The notes beneath the pieces were generated by a model. It saw nothing but the letters and a program-made list of their open reading frames with translations. It was not told the DNA's origin and did no database searches. Below are positions 37,879 to 47,500 of a DNA stretch of 64,000 nucleotides, piece by piece. Source of the DNA: Candidatus Hydrogenedentota bacterium (GTDB lineage Bacteria > Hydrogenedentota > Hydrogenedentia > Hydrogenedentales > SLHB01); NCBI GenBank assembly GCA_020848835.1, contig JADLHJ010000003.1, positions 1 to 64,000 of the forward strand, written 5' to 3'. Position 1 is the first letter of the stretch. Each line of letters begins with the position of its first letter. A program made the position numbers and the translations under genes.

Positions 37879-39138
37879 TCACGCACCCACAACGGGCAGT
37901 ACGCGCTTGAGTTCTTCTAGCGTCGTGACGCCGTTGCGCACGAGTTCCGCGCCTGCGTGCGCCAGTGTTGTCATACCGCTCGCGCGTGCGGCCTCCTGCA
38001 GTTCGCTTGTCCGCACGCGCGCGAGCACGCGTTCGGAGAAATCTTCTGTCACGGTGAGCAGTTCGCCAATCGCGGTCCGCCCATCGTAGCCGATGCCGTT
38101 GCAGGCGTCGCACCCAATGCCGCGGCGGAATGCCCCGCCAAAATCGTTGAAGCCATAAGCGGAGATGAGCGCGGTGTCAGGCATATACGGTTCGGTGCAT
38201 TGCGGGCAGTTCACCCGCACGAGGCGTTGCGCAAGCACGCCCGTTACCGACGACGCTGCAAGATAAGGTTCGACACCCATGTCGAGCAGCCGCGCAAACA
38301 CTCCCGCAGCCGTGCCACTATGAATGGTAGAAACGACCAGGTGTCCGGTGAGACCGGCCTGGATCGCCGTGCGGGCCGTCTCCGGGTCCCGCACTTCGCC
38401 GACCATGATCACTTCCGGATCCTGGCGCAGCAGGGAGCGCAACGCCGATTCAAAACTGAGGCCATGCTGCGGCGCAATTTCCGTCTGCGACACGCGCGGT
38501 ATGCGCCGCTCGACAGGGTCTTCAATCGTGACAATATGTGGCGCCGGATTTCGGTGCGCGAGGATCTCGTGGAGCAGCGCGTAGATGGTCGTCGTCTTGC
38601 CGCTCGAACTTGGGCCTGTTAACAAGATTGAACCCTGCGGACGTTCGAGTAGCGTGCGAAGACGTCGTGCCAGCGGAGTATCAAATCCAAGTGCGTCGAG
38701 ATCGAGCAATGCGCCACCGCCATCCATGATGCGAAGCACAATGCGTTCTCCGTTTACGGTAGGAAACGCGGAGACGCGAATCGCGCGCGCGCATGGCGTT
38801 GCCTCCGATTCAATGCGGCCGTCCTGCGGCGTGTCGCGCTGGTACGTGATCATGCGCGCAAGGATCTTTACACGCGCGACTATTCTAGCGTGCTGCGCTT
38901 TTGGCAGTTTTCCGACGTCGTGCAGGATGCCATCGATTCGGTACCGCAGCGCGGTGCAATCGTCCCACGGCTCGAAATACACGTCCGTTGCGCGTAGACG
39001 CACCGCGTAACTTAACGCGGCGTCCACCGCATCCACCGCGCCGGTATCGTCGGGCGATTCGATCAACGCAATCACAGACTTTTCGATGTGAGCGAATGGC
39101 GTCGTTTCCGACGCGCTATTTTCAATGAGGCGCAGCAT
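37879..39138 (-). CDS. GspE/PilB-type secretion ATPase
   Basis: 419 aa; lacks the N1 (GspL/FimL-binding) domain of full-length GspE. The ATPase core has Walker A GPSSSGKT (175-182), an Asp-box/His-box region (TIEDPVERRI, then GLTGHLVVSTIHSGTA) and MVGEVRDPETA. A tetra-Cys zinc motif is split as CPQC and CDAC. The hexamer would drive pseudopilus extension. It lies 15 nt downstream of the second F protein. No PilT-like retraction ATPase is in the window, which favours secretion over twitching. Confidence 0.88.
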   Translation of the reverse strand: MLRLIENSASETTPFAHIEKSVIALIESPDDTGAVDAVDAALSYAVRLRATDVYFEPWDDCTALRYRIDGILHDVGKLPKAQHARIVARVKILARMITYQRDTPQDGRIESEATPCARAIRVSAFPTVNGERIVLRIMDGGGALLDLDALGFDTPLARRLRTLLERPQGSILLTGPSSSGKTTTIYALLHEILAHRNPAPHIVTIEDPVERRIPRVSQTEIAPQHGLSFESALRSLLRQDPEVIMVGEVRDPETARTAIQAGLTGHLVVSTIHSGTAAGVFARLLDMGVEPYLAASSVTGVLAQRLVRVNCPQCTEPYMPDTALISAYGFNDFGGAFRRGIGCDACNGIGYDGRTAIGELLTVTEDFSERVLARVRTSELQEAARASGMTTLAHAGAELVRNGVTTLEELKRVLPVVGA

Positions 39139-39153
39139 TCGATTTATTCCAAA

Positions 39154-40323
39154 TTACATTTGACCTGAAATAACGCTGGTGAGTTCATTGAGCATGAGAA
39201 ACACACCTCCGTAAACGACAAGCGCGACCGTGCCCAAGGCCAGTACACCCAGTGGTCCCGCAATATCCAACATCATGTGCGTTCGGGAATAGACTTGCTC
39301 TTCATACATGGTGCGCAAATTGCCCGCGGCGGTTTCCAGCCGGCCGGCCTGCTCACCCAACGTCAACAGGGTGACAAAGGAGTCCGGCAACAAAGGTTCG
39401 GCCTTGAGCGCGTCGCCAAGTGACGCTCCCATTTCGACCCGCGCTTGCGCGCGATTTAATGCGCGCCTAATCCTGCCCGGCACATCCAGTTCTGCACAGT
39501 CCCGAAGAATTTCATTAATCGGAACTCGCGCCGCGGCCAATCGCTCTATGACCGCGGATACGGACGCTAGGTTGGTCTTCAGAGACAATTGCCCAGCAAT
39601 CGGAATTCTGGCGAGAAGTGGATCGAGAATACGATGTAAACGAAACACATCGTCGCCGGCAAGACGCCGCGCCAGCCAGAACGCAGGCACAGACCACAGC
39701 GCAATGAAGAAAAGTCCCATGGGCAGGCTGCTCAATCTATATGCAGTACTGTTGATTTCGCCCATTATCCACGGCGAGCGCACGCCAAATTCGTCAAACA
39801 TGGCGCGAAATTCCGGCATGATGTAATGAAAGAGAAACGCGCCGATCGCCATCTGAAACGAAAACACAAACCCAAGATACAACAGCCACGCATGCACCCG
39901 CTTGCTAAATCGCTGCGACGCCGCGATATGCTCGCCAGCCGCGCGCAACGACTCCTCCAGAGTCCCCGTACTTTCTCCCGCGCGGACGAGGTCTACGTAC
40001 CAGCGCGGATAGAAGCGTGGACACCCCGCCATCGCCTCGGCCATGCGCATTCCCGAAGAGAGGTCGTCGCTCAAGGCGATCATCGCTTGGGCGAGTTTTA
40101 GCGGAGGCCTGTCTTCAATCGCTTTTTCCAGCCCTGTCACGACCGGCGCGTTGCACCGCAAGATTGCGGTAAGCTGCGAGGTCAGCATGGCGAGATTCAG
40201 TCGCCAGCTGGCGCGCGTCCAAAAAAACGGGCCCGGCCAGTTCTTTCGCCGCCGCATCGTACCGGTTCGGCGCGAGACACCGGTAATGAGATCGGTATCG
40301 AAAAATATACGGCCCCAGTTCAT
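39154..40323 (-). CDS. GspF/PilC-type inner membrane protein (copy 2)
   Basis: 389 aa. Two F-domain repeats (about 45-170 and 250-380), each with ~70 soluble residues and membrane helices: LVRAGESTGTLEESLRAAGEHI in the first and LTLGEQAGRLETAAGNLRTMYEEQ in the second. F proteins form the platform that transmits ATPase motion to the pseudopilus. It overlaps the other F gene by 4 nt. Two full F proteins in one operon is unusual. The N-terminal ~35 residues look unlike other F proteins and a start nearer residue 23 (MRRRKNW) is possible. Confidence 0.82.
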   Translation of the reverse strand: MNWGRIFFDTDLITGVSRRTGTMRRRKNWPGPFFWTRASWRLNLAMLTSQLTAILRCNAPVVTGLEKAIEDRPPLKLAQAMIALSDDLSSGMRMAEAMAGCPRFYPRWYVDLVRAGESTGTLEESLRAAGEHIAASQRFSKRVHAWLLYLGFVFSFQMAIGAFLFHYIMPEFRAMFDEFGVRSPWIMGEINSTAYRLSSLPMGLFFIALWSVPAFWLARRLAGDDVFRLHRILDPLLARIPIAGQLSLKTNLASVSAVIERLAAARVPINEILRDCAELDVPGRIRRALNRAQARVEMGASLGDALKAEPLLPDSFVTLLTLGEQAGRLETAAGNLRTMYEEQVYSRTHMMLDIAGPLGVLALGTVALVVYGGVFLMLNELTSVISGQM

Positions 40324-41525
40324 GATCCGCTAATCGCATCCGCCAAGGAGAAAATTGGCAAGTACATTCCGAGAATTACAGACACAACCACTACAGCCAT
40401 AAGAAACAGAATCGCCGGAGCAATCATGGTTATCATTCCCCGGCTATACCGGGCAAAAGTTTCGTCATAATTATCCGCAAGTTCGAGCATTGCTGCATGG
40501 GTGTCGCCGCGCGTTTCGCTGACTTCAATCAGCCAACAAAACAATCTACTGAAATGGCCCGTCACCTCGAATGCCAAAGCAAGGCGCGTCCCCTTTATGA
40601 CTGAATCGCGCGCATCCAGCGCAGCTTCTTCGAGTACCGAATTGCCGCATGTGGCCGACGCGAGTTCAAGCGCCGTATCCACCGGCACTTTGCCCGTCAG
40701 CAGGACACCCATCGAACGGCAGAACCGCGCCATCGAAGCCGCGTTGAAGCCATGCCCGAGGCCCCATGTCTTGAGTTTAAGCCAATCGACGGCGTACCGG
40801 CCCTGTCGCGTGCGGCAAGCTAAAGTGAACAGCACGATCGACGCGCAGATTACGGCGGCCAAGACACCGAAATTATTTCGGACGACTTCGCTGACGGCGA
40901 TCCAAAATTGCGTGAACGCTGGCAATTTTGCCCCAAAATCGAGAAATACCGACGCGAACTGGGGAATGGTGTTATTGAGCAAGTACACCAGCAAGAAACC
41001 CATCAGCACAAATACGACAATGGGATACGTGAGTGCTTCGGTCAATCGGGATCGTATACCCACCATTCGCGCACTAAAACCCGCGCACAAATCGAGTATC
41101 GCAGGAAGGTTTCCTGTTTCCTCGCCCGCGCGAATGGCTGCGATGTACACCGGCGGCACCGCACCGCGATGCCGTTCTAAAGCTTCGTGCAACGACGAAC
41201 CGCTGTCGAGTGCGCTCCGAAGATCTTCCACAACCCGCTTTAGCTTGCCGGACCGCAACTCCCTGCCCAGTACGTCTAGTGCAGGCGAAATTGGCAGGCC
41301 GCTCCGCGTGAGCGCAATAAGCTGAGCGTTGAGAAACTCAATGTCTGCCCACGATAGTCGGTGTTTGAATGTGTACGCGCGTTGTGACGCGGCAATTTCA
41401 ACGGAACTAACCTGCAATCCTTTCTCTTCAAGGATAGCGGTTACACGCCGCGCGGAAGCCTCATCCATTGTCCCAGTGACCGCCTCCCCTTTGGCGTCAA
41501 CAGCCCGGTATCGAAACAGCGGCAT
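40320..41525 (-). CDS. GspF/PilC-type inner membrane protein (copy 1)
   Basis: 401 aa of usual F architecture. The N-terminal MPLFRYRAVDAKGEAVTGTMD is the standard start of GspF; two T2SF repeats follow with AAIRAGEETGNLPAILDLCAGF and LTYPIVVFVLMGFLLVYLL. A Shine-Dalgarno GGAGTAGGG lies just before ATG. It is the first gene of the pseudopilus unit, 109 nt after an ECF sigma/anti-sigma pair pointing the same way. Confidence 0.9.
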   Translation of the reverse strand: MPLFRYRAVDAKGEAVTGTMDEASARRVTAILEEKGLQVSSVEIAASQRAYTFKHRLSWADIEFLNAQLIALTRSGLPISPALDVLGRELRSGKLKRVVEDLRSALDSGSSLHEALERHRGAVPPVYIAAIRAGEETGNLPAILDLCAGFSARMVGIRSRLTEALTYPIVVFVLMGFLLVYLLNNTIPQFASVFLDFGAKLPAFTQFWIAVSEVVRNNFGVLAAVICASIVLFTLACRTRQGRYAVDWLKLKTWGLGHGFNAASMARFCRSMGVLLTGKVPVDTALELASATCGNSVLEEAALDARDSVIKGTRLALAFEVTGHFSRLFCWLIEVSETRGDTHAAMLELADNYDETFARYSRGMITMIAPAILFLMAVVVVSVILGMYLPIFSLADAISGS

Positions 41526-41634
41526 TTCCCTACTCCGGTATTATGTGGCGCGAAATCGTCCAGACGCTAAGGCGACACACCCAACTACACAATGGCCCTA
41601 AGGAAAAAGAACGATCAGTCGAAGTGAATAACAG

Positions 41635-42159
41635 TTACGGCTGGGGCGGCTGGACCAATGCATTGGTTGCGGCGGCTGGCGCTTGATCGAAGGCGCTTTT
41701 GATCCAATCGGCGCGCTTCACAAAGGGTTCGCTGACAACAGGTACCTGCTCGGGCTCATCGCTTTCCGTTGTTCGTTCCACCGAAACGTCACGGAACTCG
41801 CGCACCACGTGTCCAGCATTGCGCGCCACCGGGATAGTAATAATAACCGCCGCCATCACCGCGGCAGCCGCAGCAGAACGCATCGCGACGCCGCGCCAGG
41901 TCCATTGCGCGCGAGTGGGCAGATCGCGCGCAATCATTTCCGAAGCTTCGATTCGAGCCATTAACGTTTCAAAGTCAAGCGTAGAACCCGGATACGACAA
42001 TGCTCGCTCCGTGGCCGCCACCAACTCACAGGTGTCCTCAAGCTCTTTTCTGCACGCTGCGCAGTGGCTGGTGTGGACATCCACGCACAAACGCTCGGTG
42101 ATACGCGCGTCGTCGAGCGCGTAATTTGCGAGCATCTTGCGTATCTGCGAACACTGCAT
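41635..42159 (-). CDS. Zinc-finger anti-sigma factor
   Basis: 174 aa. N-terminal zinc anti-sigma motif H29-x3-C33-x2-C36 (within DVHTSHCAACRKEL), one membrane helix (about 90-110) and a Val/Pro/Glu-rich periplasmic tail. It should bind and inhibit the ECF sigma factor encoded 27 nt upstream and release it on an envelope signal. The target signal cannot be read from sequence. Confidence 0.82.
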   Translation of the reverse strand: MQCSQIRKMLANYALDDARITERLCVDVHTSHCAACRKELEDTCELVAATERALSYPGSTLDFETLMARIEASEMIARDLPTRAQWTWRGVAMRSAAAAAVMAAVIITIPVARNAGHVVREFRDVSVERTTESDEPEQVPVVSEPFVKRADWIKSAFDQAPAAATNALVQPPQP

Positions 42160-42186
42160 AACAGTTCTACTCCAGGCAATCCCGCA

Positions 42187-42786
42187 TTACACTGCCAACA
42201 ATTCCCGAAGCGCCTCGCGTAGCCGCTTCAGTGCCAACAGCTTTCGTGAACGCACTGTGTTGACCGGGCACTGCATAACTTCTGCGATGTCTTCAAGCGA
42301 CATTCGCTGCATCACGCGCATCACAAAGACCATGCGCTGTTCTTCCGGCAGATCATCCAGCGCTTTGACAATGTGCGCTTCCAGTTCTTCGCTCGCGGCC
42401 GCCTCGTCTGGACGAAACGCGTCCAGCGCAATAAGCGATGTTTCCACATCCGCCCAATCCGCCACAGTTCCGAGCTTCCGGTCTTTTCGCAAACGGCGGC
42501 AATGCTCGAGCCAGATATGGCGCGCGAAGGAAAATAGATACGCTGGAAAAGAACCTGTCGCGGCGTATCGCCGGCGCACATGCCAGATGCGCGCAAAAGT
42601 ATCGCCCGCAAGTTCCTCCGCGACCTGAGCATTCCGGCTCATCGCGTAGAAGAAATCGAGCAGCTTGCGGTTGTAACGGCGGTACAACTCCGCGAAAGCG
42701 GACTCGTCCCCGCCGCTGACGCGGCGCATCAACGAAGTGTCGGCAATCCCGTGCATGTGCGCACTACCCTTCCCCGTAGTCTTCAT
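42187..42786 (-). CDS. ECF-type RNA polymerase sigma factor
   Basis: 199 aa. Sigma region 2 (AFAELYRRYNRKLLDFFYAM, then EELAGDTFARIWH) and region 4 (LPEEQRMVFVMRVMQRMSLEDIAEVMQ, VNTVRSRKLLALKRL) are intact, with no region 3. Paired with a zinc anti-sigma gene just downstream, then the pseudopilus operon. A candidate ECF-type promoter (GTAAC, 17 nt, CGGTAA) lies at 42808-42835 in front of it, which would allow autoregulation (inference). Confidence 0.9.
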   Translation of the reverse strand: MKTTGKGSAHMHGIADTSLMRRVSGGDESAFAELYRRYNRKLLDFFYAMSRNAQVAEELAGDTFARIWHVRRRYAATGSFPAYLFSFARHIWLEHCRRLRKDRKLGTVADWADVETSLIALDAFRPDEAAASEELEAHIVKALDDLPEEQRMVFVMRVMQRMSLEDIAEVMQCPVNTVRSRKLLALKRLREALRELLAV

Positions 42787-42952
42787 AATATATGACTCCG
42801 GCCCCGGTTACCGATCATTTTGTGAGCAATGTTACGAATATTTACGTAGACAGCGAGCCTAAATCACCACACAGTATCAACTTATTGATCCGCACCGCCT
42901 AGAACGCCATTATGGCGCATCCTGGCTGTTTCCACAAACGAGGTGCGATTCA

Positions 42953-44782
42953 ATGGCTTCACGCCGCCGCAAACTGGTGCGACTCTTCCTGATTACCCTC
43001 TTATTGTTGTGCGTCATCGCAGGCGGGTTGGCCGCCAATGTGATCTGGTACAAGCCGATCTCGATAGACATATTCTTTGAGCGGGTATTCATCGAATATG
43101 CGCTTCAGAATCCCGAACTCCTCACCGACCTGCGCCTGCTGGAACCGTATGGAATCACCGGCCACAACGCAAAACTGACGGATGCTTCTACAGCATTCGA
43201 CGAGAAGTTGTGGGAAAAAAGCAAGCGGGATCTCGACACCCTGCACCGTTACGACCGCGCATCCCTGCCGGAAGACAAGCAACTTTCGTATGACATCCTT
43301 GAGTGGTATTTGGATGACAGCGTCCGCGGAAAGCCATACCTATTCCACAACTATCCCGTAAACCAGATGTTTGGCGTGCAAAACGATCTGCCGACCTTTA
43401 TGGCCATGAAGCACCAGGTACACACCGAGCACGACGCAGATCAATACTTTACACGTCTCGGCAAGTTTGGCGAAAAATTTGATCAAGTAATCGAAGGGCT
43501 GAAGCTGCGCGAGGGCAAAGGCATCGTGCCGCCGAAGTTCGTACTCGCGAAGGTGTACGAGGAAATGTGCGGCTTCAAATCAAAGCCCGCAAAAGAAAAC
43601 ATTCTCTACACGTCGCTCAAAGAGAAACTCGATAAGGCTGGCGCGATTTCCTCGGAGAAGAAAGAAGCCCTGCTTGGGCGGACTGAGACTGCGATCACTG
43701 CTCAAGTCTACCCCGCGTACGAAAAGCTCACCGCGCAAATAACGGACATGCAATCGCGCGCGACGGACGACGACGGCGTGTGGAAGTTTCCGAACGGCGA
43801 TGCCTATTACGCGTATTGTCTGCGGGGCATGACCACCACCGAATTGACGCCGGAGCAGGTACACACGATCGGCCTCGCGGAGGTTGAACGTATCACCTCG
43901 GAAATGAAAGGCATTCTGGACGGATTGGGTATCACCGGGAAGTCTGTAGCGGAACACATGAGGGATCTGCAAAAGGATCCGCAGTTTCATTATCCCGATT
44001 CAGATGAAGGCCGCACGCAGTGCATCAAGGACTATCAATCGATCATAGACGAGATTAACGGCGGACTTGGCGACGCCTTCGATCTGCGACCTGCCATCGG
44101 CGTCGAGGTGCAACGCATCCCCGAATTCCGCGAGAAAGGTTCCGCCGGCGCATATTATGAATCACCGGCGCTCGACGGTTCGCGGCCCGGCGTGTTCTTT
44201 GCCAACCTACGCAACATGGAAGAAGTTTCAAAGTGGGGGATGCGCACGCTCGCGTATCACGAAGCAATTCCCGGACACCATTTTCAACTCGCGATTCAGC
44301 AACAAAACGATGGCCCAACCTTCCGCAAGGTAGTGCATTTTACCGCTTACGTGGAAGGATGGGCGCTCTATGCCGAACGTCTCGCATGGGAACTTGGCTT
44401 TCAAAAGGATCCGTACTCGAATCTCGGACGGCTTCAGGCCGAACTTTTCCGCGCCGTGCGGTTGGTAGTAGATACCGGCATTCACTACAAACGCTGGCCG
44501 CGGCAACAAGCGATCGACTACATGATCGCGAATACCGGTATGGGCGACCAGGAAGTCACCGCCGAGATCGAGCGATACATCGTCATGCCCGGCCAGGCAT
44601 GCGCCTACAAGATCGGCATGATGAAAATCCTCGATCTTCGCGAAAAGGCTAAACAGGAACTAGGCCCTAAATTCTCCCTCAAGGAATTTCACAATGTAAT
44701 CATTCGCGATGGCGCAATGCCGCTCGAAGTACTGGAGAAAGTCGTCGCCAGGTATATCGACGACCGCAAGACACGCGCATGA
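42953..44782 (+). CDS. DUF885 family membrane-anchored putative metallopeptidase
   Basis: 609 aa. Short basic start, one membrane helix (about 10-30) and a long extracytoplasmic domain. The family signature YHEAIPGHHFQLAIQ lies at 435-449 (H436, E437, H442, H443), a metalloprotease-like zinc site, with VEGWALYAERLAWELG downstream providing a probable third ligand Glu. DUF885 proteins resemble carboxypeptidase Taq/M32-type folds; activity is mostly uncharacterised. GAGGTG precedes the ATG by 7 nt. Monocistronic, divergent from the ECF sigma gene. Confidence 0.82.
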   Translation: MASRRRKLVRLFLITLLLLCVIAGGLAANVIWYKPISIDIFFERVFIEYALQNPELLTDLRLLEPYGITGHNAKLTDASTAFDEKLWEKSKRDLDTLHRYDRASLPEDKQLSYDILEWYLDDSVRGKPYLFHNYPVNQMFGVQNDLPTFMAMKHQVHTEHDADQYFTRLGKFGEKFDQVIEGLKLREGKGIVPPKFVLAKVYEEMCGFKSKPAKENILYTSLKEKLDKAGAISSEKKEALLGRTETAITAQVYPAYEKLTAQITDMQSRATDDDGVWKFPNGDAYYAYCLRGMTTTELTPEQVHTIGLAEVERITSEMKGILDGLGITGKSVAEHMRDLQKDPQFHYPDSDEGRTQCIKDYQSIIDEINGGLGDAFDLRPAIGVEVQRIPEFREKGSAGAYYESPALDGSRPGVFFANLRNMEEVSKWGMRTLAYHEAIPGHHFQLAIQQQNDGPTFRKVVHFTAYVEGWALYAERLAWELGFQKDPYSNLGRLQAELFRAVRLVVDTGIHYKRWPRQQAIDYMIANTGMGDQEVTAEIERYIVMPGQACAYKIGMMKILDLREKAKQELGPKFSLKEFHNVIIRDGAMPLEVLEKVVARYIDDRKTRA

Positions 44783-44844
44783 TTTTGGCTTGAGATAAAA
44801 AAGGTCACCGGAAGCTGGAAATTGATCGACGGCAGTACAAACGA

Positions 44845-45264
44845 TCAGTGCGAAGCGGTGTCCTCATGCGCTGCCCACCAGTCCTCGCGCGATAGCGCAT
44901 TCCAGTAGGCCTGCTCGAAAATTAGGGAAAACTTGCGCAAACTGAATGGCTTGGAAATGTAGCCGTCCGCGCCGGCGCGCAGCGCCTCTGAAAGTGGGTG
45001 ACTTTCCGAATACCCTGTCATCAGGATGATGCCGATCTTCGGGTATTTGTCGCGCGTTTGCCGCAGCAGTTCGTAGCCGTTGATCTCCGCCATTTCGATG
45101 TCGCTGATGACGAGGTCAAACGCGTCGGCGTCAAGAAGAGAAAGCGCCTCGCGCCCATTTCGCGCAGAAGCAACAGAGTAACCGCGCGTATCGAGAAATG
45201 CGCTTAGCAAATCGATTACGCCGGGATCGTCATCCACGACCAGAATTCGGAGATGCTTGATCAT
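44845..45264 (-). CDS. Stand-alone response-regulator receiver protein
   Basis: 139 aa, CheY-like receiver only, no output domain. Acid pocket D11/D12, phospho-acceptor D55 (LVISDIEM), T83 (LMTGYS) and K105 (ISKPFS) are all present. A Trp-rich C-terminal extension follows (AYWNALSREDWWAAHED). It starts 54 nt after the V-ATPase D gene in the same direction and may be the last gene of that operon; a partner kinase is not visible. Confidence 0.88.
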   Translation of the reverse strand: MIKHLRILVVDDDPGVIDLLSAFLDTRGYSVASARNGREALSLLDADAFDLVISDIEMAEINGYELLRQTRDKYPKIGIILMTGYSESHPLSEALRAGADGYISKPFSLRKFSLIFEQAYWNALSREDWWAAHEDTASH

Positions 45265-45318
45265 CGCAGCCTTGCCCCACTAAAGCGATCGCAAACACCC
45301 CCAAAGCGATTCGCCGTG

Positions 45319-45951
45319 CTACGCCTCTTGCGCGAGCCGTTGATCCTTGATCTTCATCAGCCGGCTCGTGTTCGAGCGCTCCATTTCGTCCAGCTTGTTC
45401 TTGATGTACTTTACCGTTTCCCGCATGCGCGGGATGAACGAATGCTCGAGGGCGTTCACGCGCCGCCGCGTCTTCTCGATCTCCCCACACAGGAGCCGCA
45501 CCGCTTCTTCGAGCTCGGCCATCTTCAACAACTTCGGCAAGAACTCTCGCAGACCGCTGATGGCCTGGTCAAGTTCGATAGACGTGTGAACCATGCTGTA
45601 TCCGCCCTGCACCTCGCCAAAGGCGATGTCCAAGTGCGGCACCGATACGCTCATCACCCGCCGCATCGAGCGCGTAATCGTCAGTTCCTGGCGCGTACTT
45701 TCGAGCGCGTCTTCGGTGACTAGGCGTGACGACGTCACTTCCGCAAGCACGAACAGCTTCATCACACGCGGAAGTTCGGCGTCCACCTCAAGCCGGTACT
45801 TCCGGTACTCGCGCGCAATCAGCATGAATTCCTTCATCAACCCATCAAGCTTGTCTTTCAACAGCTTGTGCCCGCGCACGGCAACCTGCAACCGCTTGCG
45901 CAGCCGCAGCATTTCCATGCGCGTGGGATTGACCGGTAACCGATTCGCCAT
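45319..45951 (-). CDS. ntpD: V-type ATPase subunit D (central stalk)
   Basis: 210 aa. Long antiparallel coiled coil: N-terminal NPTRMEMLRLRKRLQVAVRGHKLLKDKLDGLM and C-terminal VNALEHSFIPRMRETVKYIKNKLDEMER, both signatures of the rotor axle D. It turns inside the A3B3 head. A 152-bp gap with two hairpin repeats separates it from ntpB, the only sizeable gap inside the operon. Confidence 0.95.
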   Translation of the reverse strand: MANRLPVNPTRMEMLRLRKRLQVAVRGHKLLKDKLDGLMKEFMLIAREYRKYRLEVDAELPRVMKLFVLAEVTSSRLVTEDALESTRQELTITRSMRRVMSVSVPHLDIAFGEVQGGYSMVHTSIELDQAISGLREFLPKLLKMAELEEAVRLLCGEIEKTRRRVNALEHSFIPRMRETVKYIKNKLDEMERSNTSRLMKIKDQRLAQEA

Positions 45952-45980
45952 AACGCCTAACCAACCTCGTTCTACTTGCG

Positions 45981-46045
45981 CTACTCGTTCCCAAGCTCCG
46001 GCTTGGGAACACTACCGTGCCAGAAGCTCCGTTTCGTCTAGCCCT
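45981..46045 (-). repeat. REP-like hairpin element, copy 1
   Basis: GTTCCCAAGC and GCTTGGGAAC (about 45987-46010) form a 10-bp hairpin with a 4-nt loop. Then a less conserved arm (AGAAGCTCCGTTTCG) and GCCCT at the end. Same layout as copies at 46050-46110 and 63386-63440. Strand is arbitrary. Confidence 0.75.
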
Positions 46046-46049
46046 TTGG

Positions 46050-46110
46050 TTCTCGTTCCCAAGCTCCTGCTTGGGAACGCACTCTTGAAAAGCTCAGCTT
46101 TGTTCAGCCC
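46050..46110 (-). repeat. REP-like hairpin element, copy 2 (overlaps ntpB stop)
   Basis: Two palindromes: GTTCCCAAGC/GCTTGGGAAC (46055-46078) and AAAGCT-C-AGCTTT (46089-46101), joined by GCACTCTTG. The right end runs over the ntpB stop codon (46104-46106). Nearly identical spacer and second palindrome occur at 63414-63436, showing a dispersed family. Confidence 0.8.
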
Positions 46111-47489
46111 TTCGCCGGGTGATACTTCTCCACCCACTTGTCCCGTACGCGCTTCAACTCCACCCGCGGCAGCATCGCCAGCAGTTCCCACCCGATGCGC
46201 AGACTTTCTTCAATCGTTCTGTTCTCGTTCTCGCCTTGTGTCACGAACTTCGCATCGAATGCGTCTGCAAACTTCACGTACAACAAATCAGCCTCGCTCA
46301 ACGCCGATTCACCCAATACGACCGCGAGTTCCTTCGCGTTCTTACCGCGCGCATACGCGGAGTACAACTGGTTCATCACGTCCGCGTGATCTTCCCGCGT
46401 CTTCCCGTCGCCGATGCCTTTGTCTTTAAGTCGCGACAATGACGGCAACACGTCCACCGGCGGATAGATACCCTGCGCATGAATCGAACGGCTGATAATC
46501 ACCTGGCCCTCGGTGATGTACCCGGTAAGGTCGGGAATCGGGTGCGTCTTATCGTCCTCCGGCATGGTAAGCACGGGGATCTGCGTAATCGATCCGTTTT
46601 TGCCTTTGATGCGTCCCGCGCGTTCATACAACGTGGAAAGGTCGGTGTACAGATAGCCCGGATACCCGCGGCGGCCTGGCACTTCCTTGCGCGCGGCGGA
46701 AATCTCACGCAGCGCTTCGCAATAATTCGTGAGGTCGGTGAGAATCACGAGCACGTGCATGTCTTTTTCGTACGCAAGATACTCCGCTGCCGTAAGCGCC
46801 ATGCGCGGTACCGCGATACGTTCGATGGGCGGATCGTCCGCGAGGTTCATGAACAGCACGGCGCGTTCGAGCGCACCCGTGCGCCGGAAGTCCGCGATGA
46901 AGAATTCCGATTCTTCAAACGTGATGCCCATCGCCGCGAAAATCACCGCGAACTTCTCGCCCGTCTTGAGCACGCTCGCCTGCCGCGCGATCTGCGCCGC
47001 AAGTCGCGAGTGGGGGAGACCCGATCCGCTAAAAATCGGCAGTTTCTGCCCACGCACAAGCGTGTTCAATAGGTCGATCGTCGAGATGCCTGTCTGAATA
47101 AATTCATTTGGATAATCGCGCGCATACGGGTTCATCGGGTTGCCGTTGATGTTCAGCCACTTCTCGGGGATGATCGAAGGCCCATCGTCAATAGGACGCC
47201 CAAACCCGTCGAACACGCGTCCCAGCATGTCTGGTGAAACGGCAAGCTCAAGGCCTTTTCCGAGAAACTTTACCTTCAGATCTTGCGGCGAAAGCCCGCT
47301 CGTGCCTTCGAAAACCTGTACAAGCGCCTTGTCCTTGTTTACTTCAAGTACGCGCCCGCGCCGAAGCGATCCGTCTTCCTGCTTAATGTCGGTGAGTTCG
47401 CCGTACGTAATCCCGTCCACGCCCTCGACCATGATGAGCGGCCCGACGACCTGTTTTACGGTACGATATTCTTTTGTGATAACAGCCAT
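46104..47489 (-). CDS. ntpB: V-type ATPase subunit B (non-catalytic)
   Basis: 461 aa. Regulatory nucleotide-binding subunit of the A3B3 head. Typical segments: [41 protein letters not shown] (the degenerate P-loop position lacks GKT), [14 protein letters not shown], and the signature [19 protein letters not shown] near 350. C-terminus ends EKYHPAKG. It lies 11 nt after ntpA. Confidence 0.96.
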   Translation of the reverse strand: MAVITKEYRTVKQVVGPLIMVEGVDGITYGELTDIKQEDGSLRRGRVLEVNKDKALVQVFEGTSGLSPQDLKVKFLGKGLELAVSPDMLGRVFDGFGRPIDDGPSIIPEKWLNINGNPMNPYARDYPNEFIQTGISTIDLLNTLVRGQKLPIFSGSGLPHSRLAAQIARQASVLKTGEKFAVIFAAMGITFEESEFFIADFRRTGALERAVLFMNLADDPPIERIAVPRMALTAAEYLAYEKDMHVLVILTDLTNYCEALREISAARKEVPGRRGYPGYLYTDLSTLYERAGRIKGKNGSITQIPVLTMPEDDKTHPIPDLTGYITEGQVIISRSIHAQGIYPPVDVLPSLSRLKDKGIGDGKTREDHADVMNQLYSAYARGKNAKELAVVLGESALSEADLLYVKFADAFDAKFVTQGENENRTIEESLRIGWELLAMLPRVELKRVRDKWVEKYHPAKG

Positions 47490-47500
47490 CGTGTGCCTCG

